A DNA stretch of 64,000 nt, from contig PALG01000029.1 of assembly GCA_002707025.1 (NCBI GenBank), positions 1 to 64,000 on the forward strand. The letters run 5' to 3'. Position numbers and translations under genes: made by a program. The notes below the pieces were generated by a model. It was not told the origin of the DNA, made no database searches, and saw only the letters and a program-made list of their open reading frames with translations. How positions within the stretch are numbered: position 1 is the first letter of the stretch; each line of letters opens with the position of its first letter. Shown here piece after piece: positions 44,204-53,797 of this stretch. The stretch is from Flavobacteriaceae bacterium (GTDB lineage Bacteria > Bacteroidota > Bacteroidia > Flavobacteriales > Flavobacteriaceae).

Positions 44204-45592
44204 TTAATTTTTTGAAATTTCTGCAATTTCCGCAATAAATCGATCGGCCAAGTCGTCGGCTTCCGTTTGCGACTTAGCTTCCGTGTAAATTCGGATAATA
44301 GGCTCGGTATTCGACTTGCGCAGATGAACCCAATTTTCAGCAAAATCAATTTTTACGCCATCAATGGTATTTATTTCTTCTGAAGCATATTTTTCTTCCA
44401 TTTGCTTCAAAATTGCATCTACATTCAATTCGGGAGTGAGTTCTATTTTCTTTTTACTCATAAAATAAGAAGGATAGCGCTTCCGAAGTTCACTAACACG
44501 ACATTTTTCATCGGCCAAAAAGCTTAAGAATAAGGCTATTCCAACCAGGCTATCCCTTCCGTAGTGCAATTCAGGATAAATAATTCCTCCATTCCCTTCG
44601 CCCCCAATCACCGCTTGGGTTTCTTTCATTTTTGTTACCACATTCACTTCTCCAACAGCGCTGGCAGTGTAGGTACCTCCATGTTTTTGGGTTACATCCC
44701 TCAAGGCGCGGGAAGAGGACATATTAGAGACGGTATTTCCTGGGGTATTTTGTAATACATAATCCGCCACAGCTACCAAGGTATATTCCTCGCCAAACAT
44801 TTCCCCGTTCTCATCCACAAAAGCCAAACGGTCCACATCGGGGTCCACCACAATGCCAAAATCGGCATTCTCGGCTTTTACTTTTTCCATCAAATCGCCC
44901 AAGTGTTCTTTTAAAGGTTCTGGATTGTGTGGAAATTGACCATTTGGGGTACAATACAATTTCACAGGGTGTACGCCCATCGCTTCCAATAAGAGCGGTA
45001 CGGCAATTCCCCCGGTCGAATTTACCGCGTCCACAACGACTTTAAAACCGGCTTTTTCAACGGCATTTTTTTGCACCAAAGGCAGATTTAATATTTCTTC
45101 GATATGAAGGTCGATATACGCATCGTTTTTGGAAATTTCCCCTAAGTGGTCTACTTCAGCAAAACTTACGGATTCCGAGTCGGCAATATCCAAAATTTCC
45201 TGTCCCGCTTCCGCATTCAAAAATTCCCCTTCATGATTCAGTAGTTTTAAGGCATTCCATTGTTTCGGGTTGTGACTGGCTGTTAAAATAATACCGCCAT
45301 CGGCATGTTCCAAGGTGACGGCCACTTCCACGGTAGGCGTAGTGGAAAGTCCTAAATCTACAACATGAATACCCATTCCTACTAAGGTATTCATCACCAA
45401 TTGCTGAATCATTTCACCCGAAATACGGGCGTCACGGCCCACGACAATACGATAGTTTTCCTTTTGGCGTTGTTGTTTAACCCACATGCCATAAGCTGCC
45501 GCATATTTTACCGCATCAATAGGCGTTAGATTGTCGCCTTGGGCTCCTCCTATGGTCCCTCTTATTCCCGAGATTGATTTTATAAGTGTCAT
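44204..45592 (-). CDS. glmM: Phosphoglucosamine mutase
   Basis: The 462-residue alpha-D-phosphohexomutase converts GlcN-6-P and GlcN-1-P for cell-wall and lipid A synthesis. The phosphoserine loop is TASHNP with S106. The metal loop is DPDVDRLA, and GEGNGG is the sugar-specificity loop. The C-terminal RKSNTEPIIRIYTEA segment is the phosphate-binding domain. The GEGNGG loop suits either glucosamine or mannose substrates, so a phosphomannomutase role is the alternative. It overlaps the acyltransferase-3 gene by 4 bp. Confidence 0.88.
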   Translation of the reverse strand: MTLIKSISGIRGTIGGAQGDNLTPIDAVKYAAAYGMWVKQQRQKENYRIVVGRDARISGEMIQQLVMNTLVGMGIHVVDLGLSTTPTVEVAVTLEHADGGIILTASHNPKQWNALKLLNHEGEFLNAEAGQEILDIADSESVSFAEVDHLGEISKNDAYIDLHIEEILNLPLVQKNAVEKAGFKVVVDAVNSTGGIAVPLLLEAMGVHPVKLYCTPNGQFPHNPEPLKEHLGDLMEKVKAENADFGIVVDPDVDRLAFVDENGEMFGEEYTLVAVADYVLQNTPGNTVSNMSSSRALRDVTQKHGGTYTASAVGEVNVVTKMKETQAVIGGEGNGGIIYPELHYGRDSLVGIALFLSFLADEKCRVSELRKRYPSYFMSKKKIELTPELNVDAILKQMEEKYASEEINTIDGVKIDFAENWVHLRKSNTEPIIRIYTEAKSQTEADDLADRFIAEIAEISKN

Positions 45593-46656
45593 TTTCTGAA
45601 TTTGCTTTTAAGGTTTAAAAAATAGGTTTCAAAGTAACGATAAGATAGATGCGACACCAAAAGGGTGAGCCCTATTACTGAAACATTCATGATAAAAATG
45701 GAAAGCGTGTTGGATAGTGGCACTTCAGGAAATTTCAAAAACAGAAAAACGACTAAGTTCATACTTATTGCATGATACATATAAATGCCGTACGAAATCC
45801 TTCCGAAGTAATTTAAATACTTATTTTCTATGATCACTCCCCTATGGTTCACAGATATCGTATGCACAAAAAGACTAAACATAACGCAAACAAATAAATT
45901 CCTAACCCACAAGGTTTCAAATAAAAACCAGTTGGTCGTGAAATACAACCCTACAAAAATACTAATGCCCAAAGGAATAATAAGGGTCTTTTTTAAAAAT
46001 TCCAAAGCCCCTTTTTGTTCCAAAACCGCGATGATACCCCCGCCAAAAAGAAAGAAATATACCATACTGAATTGCCGCAGTACGTGTGCAAAATCTAAAT
46101 GGAACACCAAAAAATACAGCAGTAACAATAGAACTAGAACACGTAAAAGCTTCTGCTTGGTTACCCAAAACAACAATGGGGCAATAAATAAATAGAATTG
46201 TTCTTCGATTCCAATAGACCACAGGATTTCCAAAATACCGCCTGGCGTATAAAGGGAAGCAAAAACATTCGGAAGAAAAAAACACGTTAACAAAAGTCCT
46301 TTCCAAAGAGGGTAGGTATTGGGGAAGTTAAACCCCATGAAGGGTAATAACTTCCAGTAAAATAAAAACCCAAATACAACAATAAGGTAATATAGTGGTA
46401 AAATACGAAGCGCTCTTCGAGCATAAAATCGTTTGATGGAAAACACCCCACGTTGCTTGTAATTGGCTATTTGCCCTATAATTAAATAACCACTTAAAAC
46501 AAAAAACATGTACACTGCCTCTGTGCCACGATGAAATATGGGGGCTTCCGAAAAATAAGGCAACCCCTGATTTTTAGCTAACTGTGGAATGTGAAATAAG
46601 ATCACAAGCGTAGCTAAAATAAATCGCAAGACATCAAGATTGGGAAGTCGTTTCAA
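45589..46656 (-). CDS. Acyltransferase family 3 (OafA/YrhL-like) membrane protein
   Basis: The 355-residue protein has about 10 membrane helices and opens with LPNLDVLRFILATLVILFHI, the AT-3 signature with a conserved Arg in helix 1 and the helix-1 His. A later segment (SIGIEEQFYLFIAPLLFW) is the other AT-3 hallmark. Such enzymes O-acetylate surface sugars or peptidoglycan. The start is a TTG at 46656, and a TAAATTTG box lies 19 bp upstream. It heads an operon with glmM and the class V enzyme. Confidence 0.92.
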   Translation of the reverse strand: MKRLPNLDVLRFILATLVILFHIPQLAKNQGLPYFSEAPIFHRGTEAVYMFFVLSGYLIIGQIANYKQRGVFSIKRFYARRALRILPLYYLIVVFGFLFYWKLLPFMGFNFPNTYPLWKGLLLTCFFLPNVFASLYTPGGILEILWSIGIEEQFYLFIAPLLFWVTKQKLLRVLVLLLLLYFLVFHLDFAHVLRQFSMVYFFLFGGGIIAVLEQKGALEFLKKTLIIPLGISIFVGLYFTTNWFLFETLWVRNLFVCVMFSLFVHTISVNHRGVIIENKYLNYFGRISYGIYMYHAISMNLVVFLFLKFPEVPLSNTLSIFIMNVSVIGLTLLVSHLSYRYFETYFLNLKSKFRK

Positions 46657-46674
46657 AGTAAAGGGTTATCGGCT

Positions 46675-46682
46675 CAAATTTA
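46675..46682 (-). promoter_or_regulatory. -7 box TAAATTTG for the acyltransferase-3/glmM operon
   Basis: It matches TAnnTTTG on the minus strand, in the 40-bp gap between divergent starts at 46656 and 46697. No clear -33 partner was found. Confidence 0.5.
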
Positions 46683-46696
46683 CATATATTTATCAA

Positions 46697-47281
46697 ATGA
46701 ATTATCTCGCACATATATACCTTTCTGGTACTTCTGAAGGAGTTATTATTGGCAATTTTATTGCCGATGGCATCAAAGGAAAAAAATACCAGAAATATCC
46801 TGCCGAGATCCAAAAAGGCATCCTCTTGCATCGAAATATCGATTCTTATACAGACCAGCACCCTATTGTTCGCCAGAGTACAGCCCGGTTGCATCAAAAC
46901 TACGGACATTACAGCGGGGTCATTGTCGATATATTATACGATCATTTTTTAGCCAAAAATTGGACCCAGTACCATAAAACACCACTGGAAGGATACGTCG
47001 AGAATTTTTATGGATTGCTTCGTGAGAATTTTGAAATCCTCCCCTCTAGAATTCAGAAAATGATGCCCTACATGATACGCGATAATTGGCTATTGAGTTA
47101 CCAATCTGTAGAAGGGATTGCCCGAATTCTCTCCCAAATGAATCGTCGTACCCAAGGAAAATCGAAAATGGACTTGGCCATAGTGGAACTGGAAACTTAT
47201 TATGAAGAATTTGAAAAGGAGTTCACGGCTTTTTTTGCTGAATTACTTGAATTTTCCAATCAGAAACTGAAAGAACTATGA
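46697..47281 (+). CDS. acpH: Acyl carrier protein phosphodiesterase
   Basis: AcpH removes the phosphopantetheine group from ACP. The ATG at 46697 (MNYLAHIYLSG) gives 194 residues, close to the E. coli length; the longer frame upstream lies in the divergent promoter. HD-like metal ligands are visible: NFIADG, HRNIDSYTDQHP, and DILYDHFLAKNW. The helical C-terminus fits the family. It overlaps the ggt gene in an ATGA (4 bp), so the two are co-translated. Confidence 0.9.
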   Translation: MNYLAHIYLSGTSEGVIIGNFIADGIKGKKYQKYPAEIQKGILLHRNIDSYTDQHPIVRQSTARLHQNYGHYSGVIVDILYDHFLAKNWTQYHKTPLEGYVENFYGLLRENFEILPSRIQKMMPYMIRDNWLLSYQSVEGIARILSQMNRRTQGKSKMDLAIVELETYYEEFEKEFTAFFAELLEFSNQKLKEL

Positions 47282-48981
47282 CGTACCGCCTTGTTTACCT
47301 CATGCTTTTTTTATTCCTAACAGGGTGCAAACAGGAGCCTTCCAAAACTCCTGAAACCCTCCCAAAACAGCCTGTAAAAGCGTCGCATGCCATGGTGGTT
47401 TCGGCACGGGAAGAAGCTTCCAAGATTGGAGTGGAGGTACTGAAAAAGGGAGGAAACGCTTTTGATGCCATGATTGCTACGGAAATGGCGTTAGCCGTAA
47501 GTTATCCTTATGCAGGGAATCTAGGGGGCGGCGGATTTATGGTCTATCGCACCGAGTTTGGGGAATTGGGGAGTTTCGATTTTCGTGAAAAAGCACCGCT
47601 GCAAGCGTCTCGTGATATGTTCTTGGATGAGAATGGAAATTTTATTTCCGAAAAAAGCAAAAAAGGAGCTTTGGCAGTGGGAGTCCCTGGAACGATTGCC
47701 GGTATTTTTGCCGTGCACGAAAAGCTTGGCTCCCTTCCTATGGAAGAAATATTGGCCCCAGTAATTCAATTGGCCGAAAAGGGTTTTGCCGTAACCGAAA
47801 GTCAGGCGCAACGAATTACCTCCTACGCCCCTATTTTAAAGGAAGTAAATGGTGAAGTCACTATTTTCAACAAAGCTTACCAACCAGGGGACACCTTGAA
47901 AAACAAAGCATTGGCGCAAACTTTACAACGGATTGTAAATTATGGGAGAGCCGAATTTTACGAAGGGCAAACAGGAAAGGCCATGGTTAAGTATGTACAA
48001 TCCCATGGGGGGATCATGACCATGGAAGATCTGGCCGCCTATGAAGCCAAATGGCGGGAACCTATTGTATTTCAATACAAGGATTTAAAAATCATATCCA
48101 TGGGGCCTCCATCTAGTGGAGGAGTGTGTATGGGTCAAATCCTGAAAATGATAGCACCGTTCCCTCTTTCAGAATACGGTCACAATACCACAAGGAGCAT
48201 CCAAGTTCTTACGGAAGCAGAGCGCAGGGCCTATGCCGATAGAAGTTTTTATATGGGAGATCCCGATTTTGTTACCATCCCCATCGATTCCTTATTGTTG
48301 GAAAACTACTTGCTCAAAAGAATGGAAACATTTTCCTTTGATAAAGCGACTCCTTCAGCCACCCTATCCTATGGCACATTACTCCCAAAAGAAAGTACCG
48401 AAACCACACACTATTCCATTGTTGATTCGTTGGGAAATGCCGTAGCAGTTACCACGACGCTTAATGCTGCTTATGGTTCCAAATTGTATGTTCCAGAACT
48501 TGGCTTTTTCTTGAATAATGAAATGGATGATTTTAGTGCCAAACCTGGGGAGCCTAATATGTTTGGGTTAATCGGCGGCGAGGCCAATGCCATTGCACCC
48601 CAGAAAAGAATGCTCAGTTCCATGACTCCAACTATTGTTGAAAAAGACGGTAAATTATGGATGGTTTTGGGAACACCCGGAGGAGCCACCATTATCACTT
48701 CGGTCTTACAAACCCTGCTAAATGTATACGAGTTTAAGATGAATATGCAAGAAGCTGTAGATGCCCCAAGGTTTCACCATCAATGGTGGCCCGATAAAAT
48801 TAGTTTGGAACCTCAAGGATTCCCTGCGGAAATAATAAGTTCACTTGAAGCTAAAGGCTATTCCTTAGACCAAGAAGGAAGTCCCGTGATAGGGAAAGTA
48901 GATGCTATTTTAATTCGTGCCGATGGTACCTTGGAAGGGGGTGCCGATCGCCGAGGGGATGATACCGCAATAGGCTATTAA
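47278..48981 (+). CDS. ggt: Gamma-glutamyltransferase, lipoprotein form
   Basis: The 567-residue precursor hydrolyses or transfers the gamma-glutamyl group of glutathione and related peptides in the periplasm. A lipoprotein signal ends in FLTGCK. The large subunit carries GNAFDAMIATEMAL, NLGGGGFMVYR and FDFREKAP. The self-processing site is T376 in TTHYSIVD, which would become the N-terminal nucleophile of the small subunit. GGATIITSVLQ completes the family pattern. All motifs are intact. It is translationally coupled to acpH. Confidence 0.95.
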   Translation: MTYRLVYLMLFLFLTGCKQEPSKTPETLPKQPVKASHAMVVSAREEASKIGVEVLKKGGNAFDAMIATEMALAVSYPYAGNLGGGGFMVYRTEFGELGSFDFREKAPLQASRDMFLDENGNFISEKSKKGALAVGVPGTIAGIFAVHEKLGSLPMEEILAPVIQLAEKGFAVTESQAQRITSYAPILKEVNGEVTIFNKAYQPGDTLKNKALAQTLQRIVNYGRAEFYEGQTGKAMVKYVQSHGGIMTMEDLAAYEAKWREPIVFQYKDLKIISMGPPSSGGVCMGQILKMIAPFPLSEYGHNTTRSIQVLTEAERRAYADRSFYMGDPDFVTIPIDSLLLENYLLKRMETFSFDKATPSATLSYGTLLPKESTETTHYSIVDSLGNAVAVTTTLNAAYGSKLYVPELGFFLNNEMDDFSAKPGEPNMFGLIGGEANAIAPQKRMLSSMTPTIVEKDGKLWMVLGTPGGATIITSVLQTLLNVYEFKMNMQEAVDAPRFHHQWWPDKISLEPQGFPAEIISSLEAKGYSLDQEGSPVIGKVDAILIRADGTLEGGADRRGDDTAIGY

Positions 48982-49002
48982 TGACCAGAGCTCCTTTTAC
49001 CC

Positions 49003-49035
49003 TCACTTCATCGAGTAAATATTTCACTTCATCGA
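49003..49035 (+). promoter_or_regulatory. Direct repeat TCACTTCATCGA, two copies 21 bp apart
   Basis: Identical 12-mers lie at 49003-49014 and 49024-49035. The 21-bp period equals two helical turns, as seen for LytTR-type and similar activators. They lie upstream of a -7 box (49074) and of the membrane-protein gene at 49146, in the 164-bp gap after ggt. The cognate regulator is not in the window. Confidence 0.5.
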
Positions 49036-49073
49036 TTTGTAAGTAATTTACTACAAACTACCGATTTTTACAG

Positions 49074-49081
49074 TATTTTTG
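49074..49081 (+). promoter_or_regulatory. -7 box TATTTTTG upstream of membrane-protein gene
   Basis: The TAnnTTTG match lies 39 bp downstream of the second direct repeat. The absence of a good -33 element would fit activator dependence. Confidence 0.45.
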
Positions 49082-49145
49082 AATATAAGAAGTAATAAAA
49101 AATAGGGGCTGACAGCAACCAACCCATTTTTCTAAAACCAATTAT

Positions 49146-50159
49146 TTGAAGGGAAAATCTTTCTTTAAGGATTTGTATGCACTTATCCCACTTGTACTTA
49201 GTGGCATCCTTTGCATTACCCTTATCTTCCTGCTCTGGGAAAAAAGCACAGCCCTCGAAAGCTTTAACCAAACCCTTCAAGAAGCGACTACTATTTTTAT
49301 TAGCATCAGCGGATTTCTAGCGGCTATCATCATGGTGTACCTCGCATCGGCAGCTTCAGGGTTGAAGTCCACACGTACCGCAGCTATTGATAGTTTGAGC
49401 AAGGTTACCCAAAAAATGCATACCTTCAGAAGCATTATTGAAATCCTTTTAAATTCCAAAATATGGCTTCCAGGGTTACAAGAATACATTGATGAAGAAT
49501 TTTCGGGCCTTACCTTTTTTGAAGTCAAGGAATTTTATAAAGGGAAATCCAAATTGGCCATTGAGTTTTTACAGGAACACTCGCCTTTTGAAGACACCGA
49601 AAACCTGTACTTAGAGCTAAAAGCCCTGTTAATGACCGACCCTAAAGAAAAGAAACTCCCCGAAAATATTCGTTATCCCAGCATCTATAATAAAGATATT
49701 GTTGCCAAGTGGTTAGAGCATAAATGTGGCTCGGGGCTTTGGTACTATTTTGGATATAAATACGGGGATTTTAAAAGTGCGCTGGACTTTAACAATGTGT
49801 ATGAAAGGCATCAGGAAAAAATTATGACCTTGGCCAACTCTATCGATAGTGAAGCTTTTCAGGACTCTTCTTTCAACGAGGTCTTTTTAGCCAAACTGGG
49901 GGAGTACATCAATAAAGAGGTAATACCCAAGCTATTTCAATTTCAAGGGCGTACCGAGAATTCCCTTCCAGGGCTTATGAAGTACCTCTATTTTATTTTC
50001 CTGTTCTTGGTGCTGTTTGGCTTGTTGCTTCCTATTGCTTTCATGTTCTTCAGCTTACACATCCTTACCCTTATTATTAGCTTCTCCATTGTTTCTAGTA
50101 TCATATTTTTTCTGGCTACGAGTTTGTACCAGTTCATGAACCGTGAAATAAACAGCTAA
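49146..50159 (+). CDS. Membrane protein of unknown function
   Basis: The 337-residue protein starts at a TTG (49146), since no ATG precedes the first helix. Two N-terminal membrane helices (about 12-30 and 46-66) are followed by a cytoplasmic, mostly helical domain (about 75-270) and two C-terminal helices (about 275-303 and 308-330). I recognise no family. The 2TM-domain-2TM layout suggests a small-signal or stress-related membrane protein. The direct repeats upstream suggest it is tightly regulated, possibly by a LytTR-type regulator. Confidence 0.7.
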   Translation: MKGKSFFKDLYALIPLVLSGILCITLIFLLWEKSTALESFNQTLQEATTIFISISGFLAAIIMVYLASAASGLKSTRTAAIDSLSKVTQKMHTFRSIIEILLNSKIWLPGLQEYIDEEFSGLTFFEVKEFYKGKSKLAIEFLQEHSPFEDTENLYLELKALLMTDPKEKKLPENIRYPSIYNKDIVAKWLEHKCGSGLWYYFGYKYGDFKSALDFNNVYERHQEKIMTLANSIDSEAFQDSSFNEVFLAKLGEYINKEVIPKLFQFQGRTENSLPGLMKYLYFIFLFLVLFGLLLPIAFMFFSLHILTLIISFSIVSSIIFFLATSLYQFMNREINS

Positions 50160-50222
50160 AAATTTAACAAGATTTATCTCGATTACAAGTCATTGCAATT
50201 ATAAATTTTGAGTGTCATTTAG

Positions 50223-50230
50223 TACCTTTG
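50223..50230 (+). promoter_or_regulatory. -7 box TACCTTTG of uvrA
   Basis: The box ends 6 bp before the ATG at 50237, so transcription should begin at or very near the start codon and the mRNA would be leaderless or nearly so. Confidence 0.6.
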
Positions 50231-50236
50231 CGCACT

Positions 50237-53068
50237 ATGGCAAAAACTGAAGAGTTTATTGAGGTTTTAGGGGCACGTGTTCATAATTTAAAGAACATCG
50301 ATATTGCAATTCCCCGAGAAGAATTGGTTGTGATCACGGGGCTCTCGGGAAGCGGAAAATCTTCTTTGGCCTTCGACACCATTTATGCAGAAGGACAACG
50401 GCGTTATATTGAAACTTTTTCGGCTTATGCCCGGCAGTTTTTGGGTAGTTTGGAGCGGCCCGATGTAGATAAAATCGAAGGGCTCTCCCCTGTTATTGCC
50501 ATTGAACAAAAAACCACTAGCCGAAGTCCTCGATCTACCGTAGGGACCATCACCGAAATTTACGATTTCTTACGGTTGCTATTTGCCCGGGCCAGTGAAG
50601 CTTATAGCTACGAAACAGGGGAAAAAATGGTGAGCTATAGCGACGAACAAATCAAAGAGCTTATCTTAAAGGATTTTGACGGTAAAAAAGTAAGTGTCCT
50701 CGCCCCCGTGGTTCGCTCCAGAAAAGGACATTATAGAGAACTCTTTGAACAAATTGCCAAACAAGGTTTTGTTAAGGTACGAGTGGACGGGGAGGTACAA
50801 GACATCATTAAAGGAATGCGTATTGACCGGTACAAAACCCACGATATTGAAATCGTGATCGATCGGTTAAAAATTTCGGAAGAAAGTGACCAAAACCGCC
50901 GACTTTCAGAAACCATTATTACTGCCATGTACCATGGAGATGATGTCATGATGGTCTTGGACAATGACACCCAAGAAGTACGGTATTTTAGCCGATCCCT
51001 AATGTGTCCTACTTCTGGCATATCCTATCCCAATCCGGAACCCAATAATTTTTCGTTCAATTCCCCTAAAGGAATGTGCCCCAACTGTAAAGGACTTGGG
51101 AAATTGTATGAGGTAAATCTGGAAAAGATTGTACCCAACAAAAAGCTTTCCATCAAACAGGGGGCCTTGGCTCCCCATGGCCCGCAAAAAAGCAATTGGG
51201 TGTTTAATCAATTAGAACTCATTGCACAACGCTACGAATTCAGTTTGAACGATCCCTTTGAAAAAATACCGGAAGAAGCCAAGGAGGTCATTTTTTACGG
51301 AGCCAATACCACTTTTGAAGTAGCCTCCAAAACCCTCGGAATTACCCGAAACTATAAAATAGACTTCGAAGGGGTGGCTACCTTTATTCAAAACACGTTT
51401 GAAGCCGACGACTCCAAAAGCCTGAAACGCTGGGCCAAGGATTATATGGACAAAGTAATATGCCCCGAATGTGAAGGAAGCCGGCTGCGAAAAGAGTCGC
51501 TGTATTTTAAAATCAATGGCAAGAGCATTGCCGATTTGGCCGAAATGGATATCGTGGAAATTTCCAAATGGTTCTCGACCATGGAAAAAGACTTGTCGGA
51601 AACCCAATTGAAAATTGCCTCGGAAATCATTAAGGAGGTACGATCCCGATTAGGCTTCCTTGTCGATGTAGGACTTACCTACCTATCCTTAAATAGAAGC
51701 TCGAAGTCGCTCTCGGGTGGGGAAGCACAACGCATTCGCTTGGCTACCCAAATAGGTTCACAATTGGTGGGAGTATTATACATCCTCGATGAGCCCAGTA
51801 TTGGCCTACACCAGAGGGATAATGAGAAATTGATTCAGTCGTTGATCAAGCTGAAAGAAATAGGGAATTCAGTGATCGTGGTAGAACACGACAAAGAAAT
51901 GATCGAACAAGCCGATTATGTGATCGACATTGGTCCAGCTGCCGGAAAACACGGAGGGGAAATTGTTTCGAAAGGAGCTCCCAAAGAAATCCTGAAACAC
52001 CACACCCTCACGGCCGATTATTTAAGCGGAGCCAAAGAAATCTCCCTTCCGAAGCAAAGGAGAAAAGGCAATGGTAAGTTTTTAAAGTTACTGGGGGCTA
52101 CGGGCAATAACTTGAAGAAAGTAGACGTGGCTTTTCCACTGGGTTGTATGATTGGTGTTACAGGTGTTTCGGGAAGCGGGAAATCAACATTGATCAATGA
52201 GACCCTCTACCCTATCCTAAATGCACATTTCTTTAATGGGGTAAAAAAACCCATGCCTTATAAAAAAATTGAAGGATTGGAGCACATCGATAAGGTCATC
52301 GATATCAATCAGTCGCCCATTGGCAGGACGCCTCGTTCCAATCCAGCCACCTACACAGGGGTGTTTTCAGAAATACGAAATCTTTTTGCCAAGGTACCCG
52401 AAGCACAAATTCGTGGGTATAAACCCGGACGATTCAGTTTTAATGTGAAAGGCGGACGCTGTGAAACGTGCCAGGGAGGCGGCCTCAAGGTGATCGAAAT
52501 GAACTTCCTCCCCGATGTATATGTAGAGTGCGAAACCTGCCAAGGAAAACGCTTCAACCGGGAAACCTTGGAAATTCGATACAAAGGCAAGTCTATTTTC
52601 GATGTATTGGAAATGACAATTGATGAGGCCTGTAGCTTTTTTGAACACATTCCGAAGATTTATCGCAAACTGAAGACCATTCAGGATGTAGGCTTAGGCT
52701 ACATTACCCTAGGACAGCAATCCACAACCCTCTCGGGAGGGGAAGCCCAACGTATTAAATTGGCTACCGAACTTTCCAAAAGGGACACAGGCAATACCTT
52801 TTACATTTTAGATGAACCTACCACCGGGCTCCACTTTGAAGATATTAGGGTATTGCTATTGGTGCTAAATAAATTGGTAGAAAAAGGAAATACCGTTTTA
52901 ATTATTGAGCACAACCTGGATGTGATTAAAACCGTAGATTATATTATCGATATTGGTCCGGAAGGAGGAAAAAATGGCGGTCAAGTGATTGCAGAAGGTA
53001 TCCCAGAGAAAATCGTTGAAAACGAACAAAGCTATACGGCCCGTTTCCTTAAAAAAGAATTACATTAG
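50237..53068 (+). CDS. uvrA: Excinuclease ABC subunit A
   Basis: UvrA finds bulky DNA damage in nucleotide excision repair and loads UvrB. The ATG at 50237 ([20 protein letters not shown]) gives 943 residues, the standard length; an upstream TTG would place the promoter box inside the gene. Two ABC modules are present: Walker [10 protein letters not shown] (near 35) and GVSGSGKST (near 640), signatures SLSGGEAQR and TLSGGEAQR, and two Cys4 zinc modules (CPNCKGLG...CPECEGSR and CETCQGGG...CETCQGKR). All motifs are intact. It is monocistronic or leads the LOG-family gene 20 bp downstream. Confidence 0.97.
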   Translation: MAKTEEFIEVLGARVHNLKNIDIAIPREELVVITGLSGSGKSSLAFDTIYAEGQRRYIETFSAYARQFLGSLERPDVDKIEGLSPVIAIEQKTTSRSPRSTVGTITEIYDFLRLLFARASEAYSYETGEKMVSYSDEQIKELILKDFDGKKVSVLAPVVRSRKGHYRELFEQIAKQGFVKVRVDGEVQDIIKGMRIDRYKTHDIEIVIDRLKISEESDQNRRLSETIITAMYHGDDVMMVLDNDTQEVRYFSRSLMCPTSGISYPNPEPNNFSFNSPKGMCPNCKGLGKLYEVNLEKIVPNKKLSIKQGALAPHGPQKSNWVFNQLELIAQRYEFSLNDPFEKIPEEAKEVIFYGANTTFEVASKTLGITRNYKIDFEGVATFIQNTFEADDSKSLKRWAKDYMDKVICPECEGSRLRKESLYFKINGKSIADLAEMDIVEISKWFSTMEKDLSETQLKIASEIIKEVRSRLGFLVDVGLTYLSLNRSSKSLSGGEAQRIRLATQIGSQLVGVLYILDEPSIGLHQRDNEKLIQSLIKLKEIGNSVIVVEHDKEMIEQADYVIDIGPAAGKHGGEIVSKGAPKEILKHHTLTADYLSGAKEISLPKQRRKGNGKFLKLLGATGNNLKKVDVAFPLGCMIGVTGVSGSGKSTLINETLYPILNAHFFNGVKKPMPYKKIEGLEHIDKVIDINQSPIGRTPRSNPATYTGVFSEIRNLFAKVPEAQIRGYKPGRFSFNVKGGRCETCQGGGLKVIEMNFLPDVYVECETCQGKRFNRETLEIRYKGKSIFDVLEMTIDEACSFFEHIPKIYRKLKTIQDVGLGYITLGQQSTTLSGGEAQRIKLATELSKRDTGNTFYILDEPTTGLHFEDIRVLLLVLNKLVEKGNTVLIIEHNLDVIKTVDYIIDIGPEGGKNGGQVIAEGIPEKIVENEQSYTARFLKKELH

Positions 53069-53088
53069 TGAAATAAAATAGCGCATAG

Positions 53089-53775
53089 ATGAGGCACGAA
53101 AAGAGACATAAAAACTGGAACGAAATTAAAACCAACGATTCTTGGGCCATTTTCAAGATTATGGGTGAGTTTGTAGCGGGATATGAAAAATTAAGCCGTA
53201 TTGGACCTTGTGTATCTATTTTTGGATCGGCCCGAACCAAGCCCAACGACGAATACTACGAATTGGCCGTAAGTATTGCTAAAAAAATCACGGAAAATGG
53301 CTACGGAATTATTACAGGAGGGGGTCCCGGAATCATGGAAGCGGGTAATAAAGGAGCGCATTTGGCCGGTGGTACTTCTGTAGGCTTGAATATTGACCTT
53401 CCTTTTGAACAACATGACAACCCATATATAGATAGTGATAAAAGTATTGACTTCGATTATTTCTTTGTACGAAAGGTCATGTTCGTAAAATATTCGCAAG
53501 GATTTGTAGTGATGCCTGGCGGATTTGGCACCTTAGATGAACTCTTTGAAGCCCTTACCCTTATCCAAACCCATAAAATAGACCGTTTCCCTCTCATATT
53601 GGTAGGCAGTGAATTTTGGGGCGGATTGTTGGATTGGATCAAAAACACCTTGATCACCATTAAAAATATTAGTCCGGAAGATATCGATTTAATACATGTA
53701 GTAGATACAGAAGACGAGGTTTTGGAAATCCTCAACAGTTTCTACGACAAATACAACCTAAGCCCCAACTTTTAA
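53089..53775 (+). CDS. LOG-family (TIGR00730-type) Rossmann protein
   Basis: The 228-residue protein has the lysine-decarboxylase-like/LOG motifs GGGPGIMEAGN and PGGFGTLDELFE. This family contains cytokinin-activating phosphoribohydrolases, and bacterial members generally act as nucleotide 5'-monophosphate nucleosidases. The N-terminal extension MRHEKRHKNWNEIKTNDSW is usual in the Bacteroidota group. It begins 20 bp after uvrA on the same strand. Its precise nucleotide substrate is not readable. Confidence 0.9.
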   Translation: MRHEKRHKNWNEIKTNDSWAIFKIMGEFVAGYEKLSRIGPCVSIFGSARTKPNDEYYELAVSIAKKITENGYGIITGGGPGIMEAGNKGAHLAGGTSVGLNIDLPFEQHDNPYIDSDKSIDFDYFFVRKVMFVKYSQGFVVMPGGFGTLDELFEALTLIQTHKIDRFPLILVGSEFWGGLLDWIKNTLITIKNISPEDIDLIHVVDTEDEVLEILNSFYDKYNLSPNF

Positions 53776-53797
53776 TAGGCTTATTACTCCCCACAGA

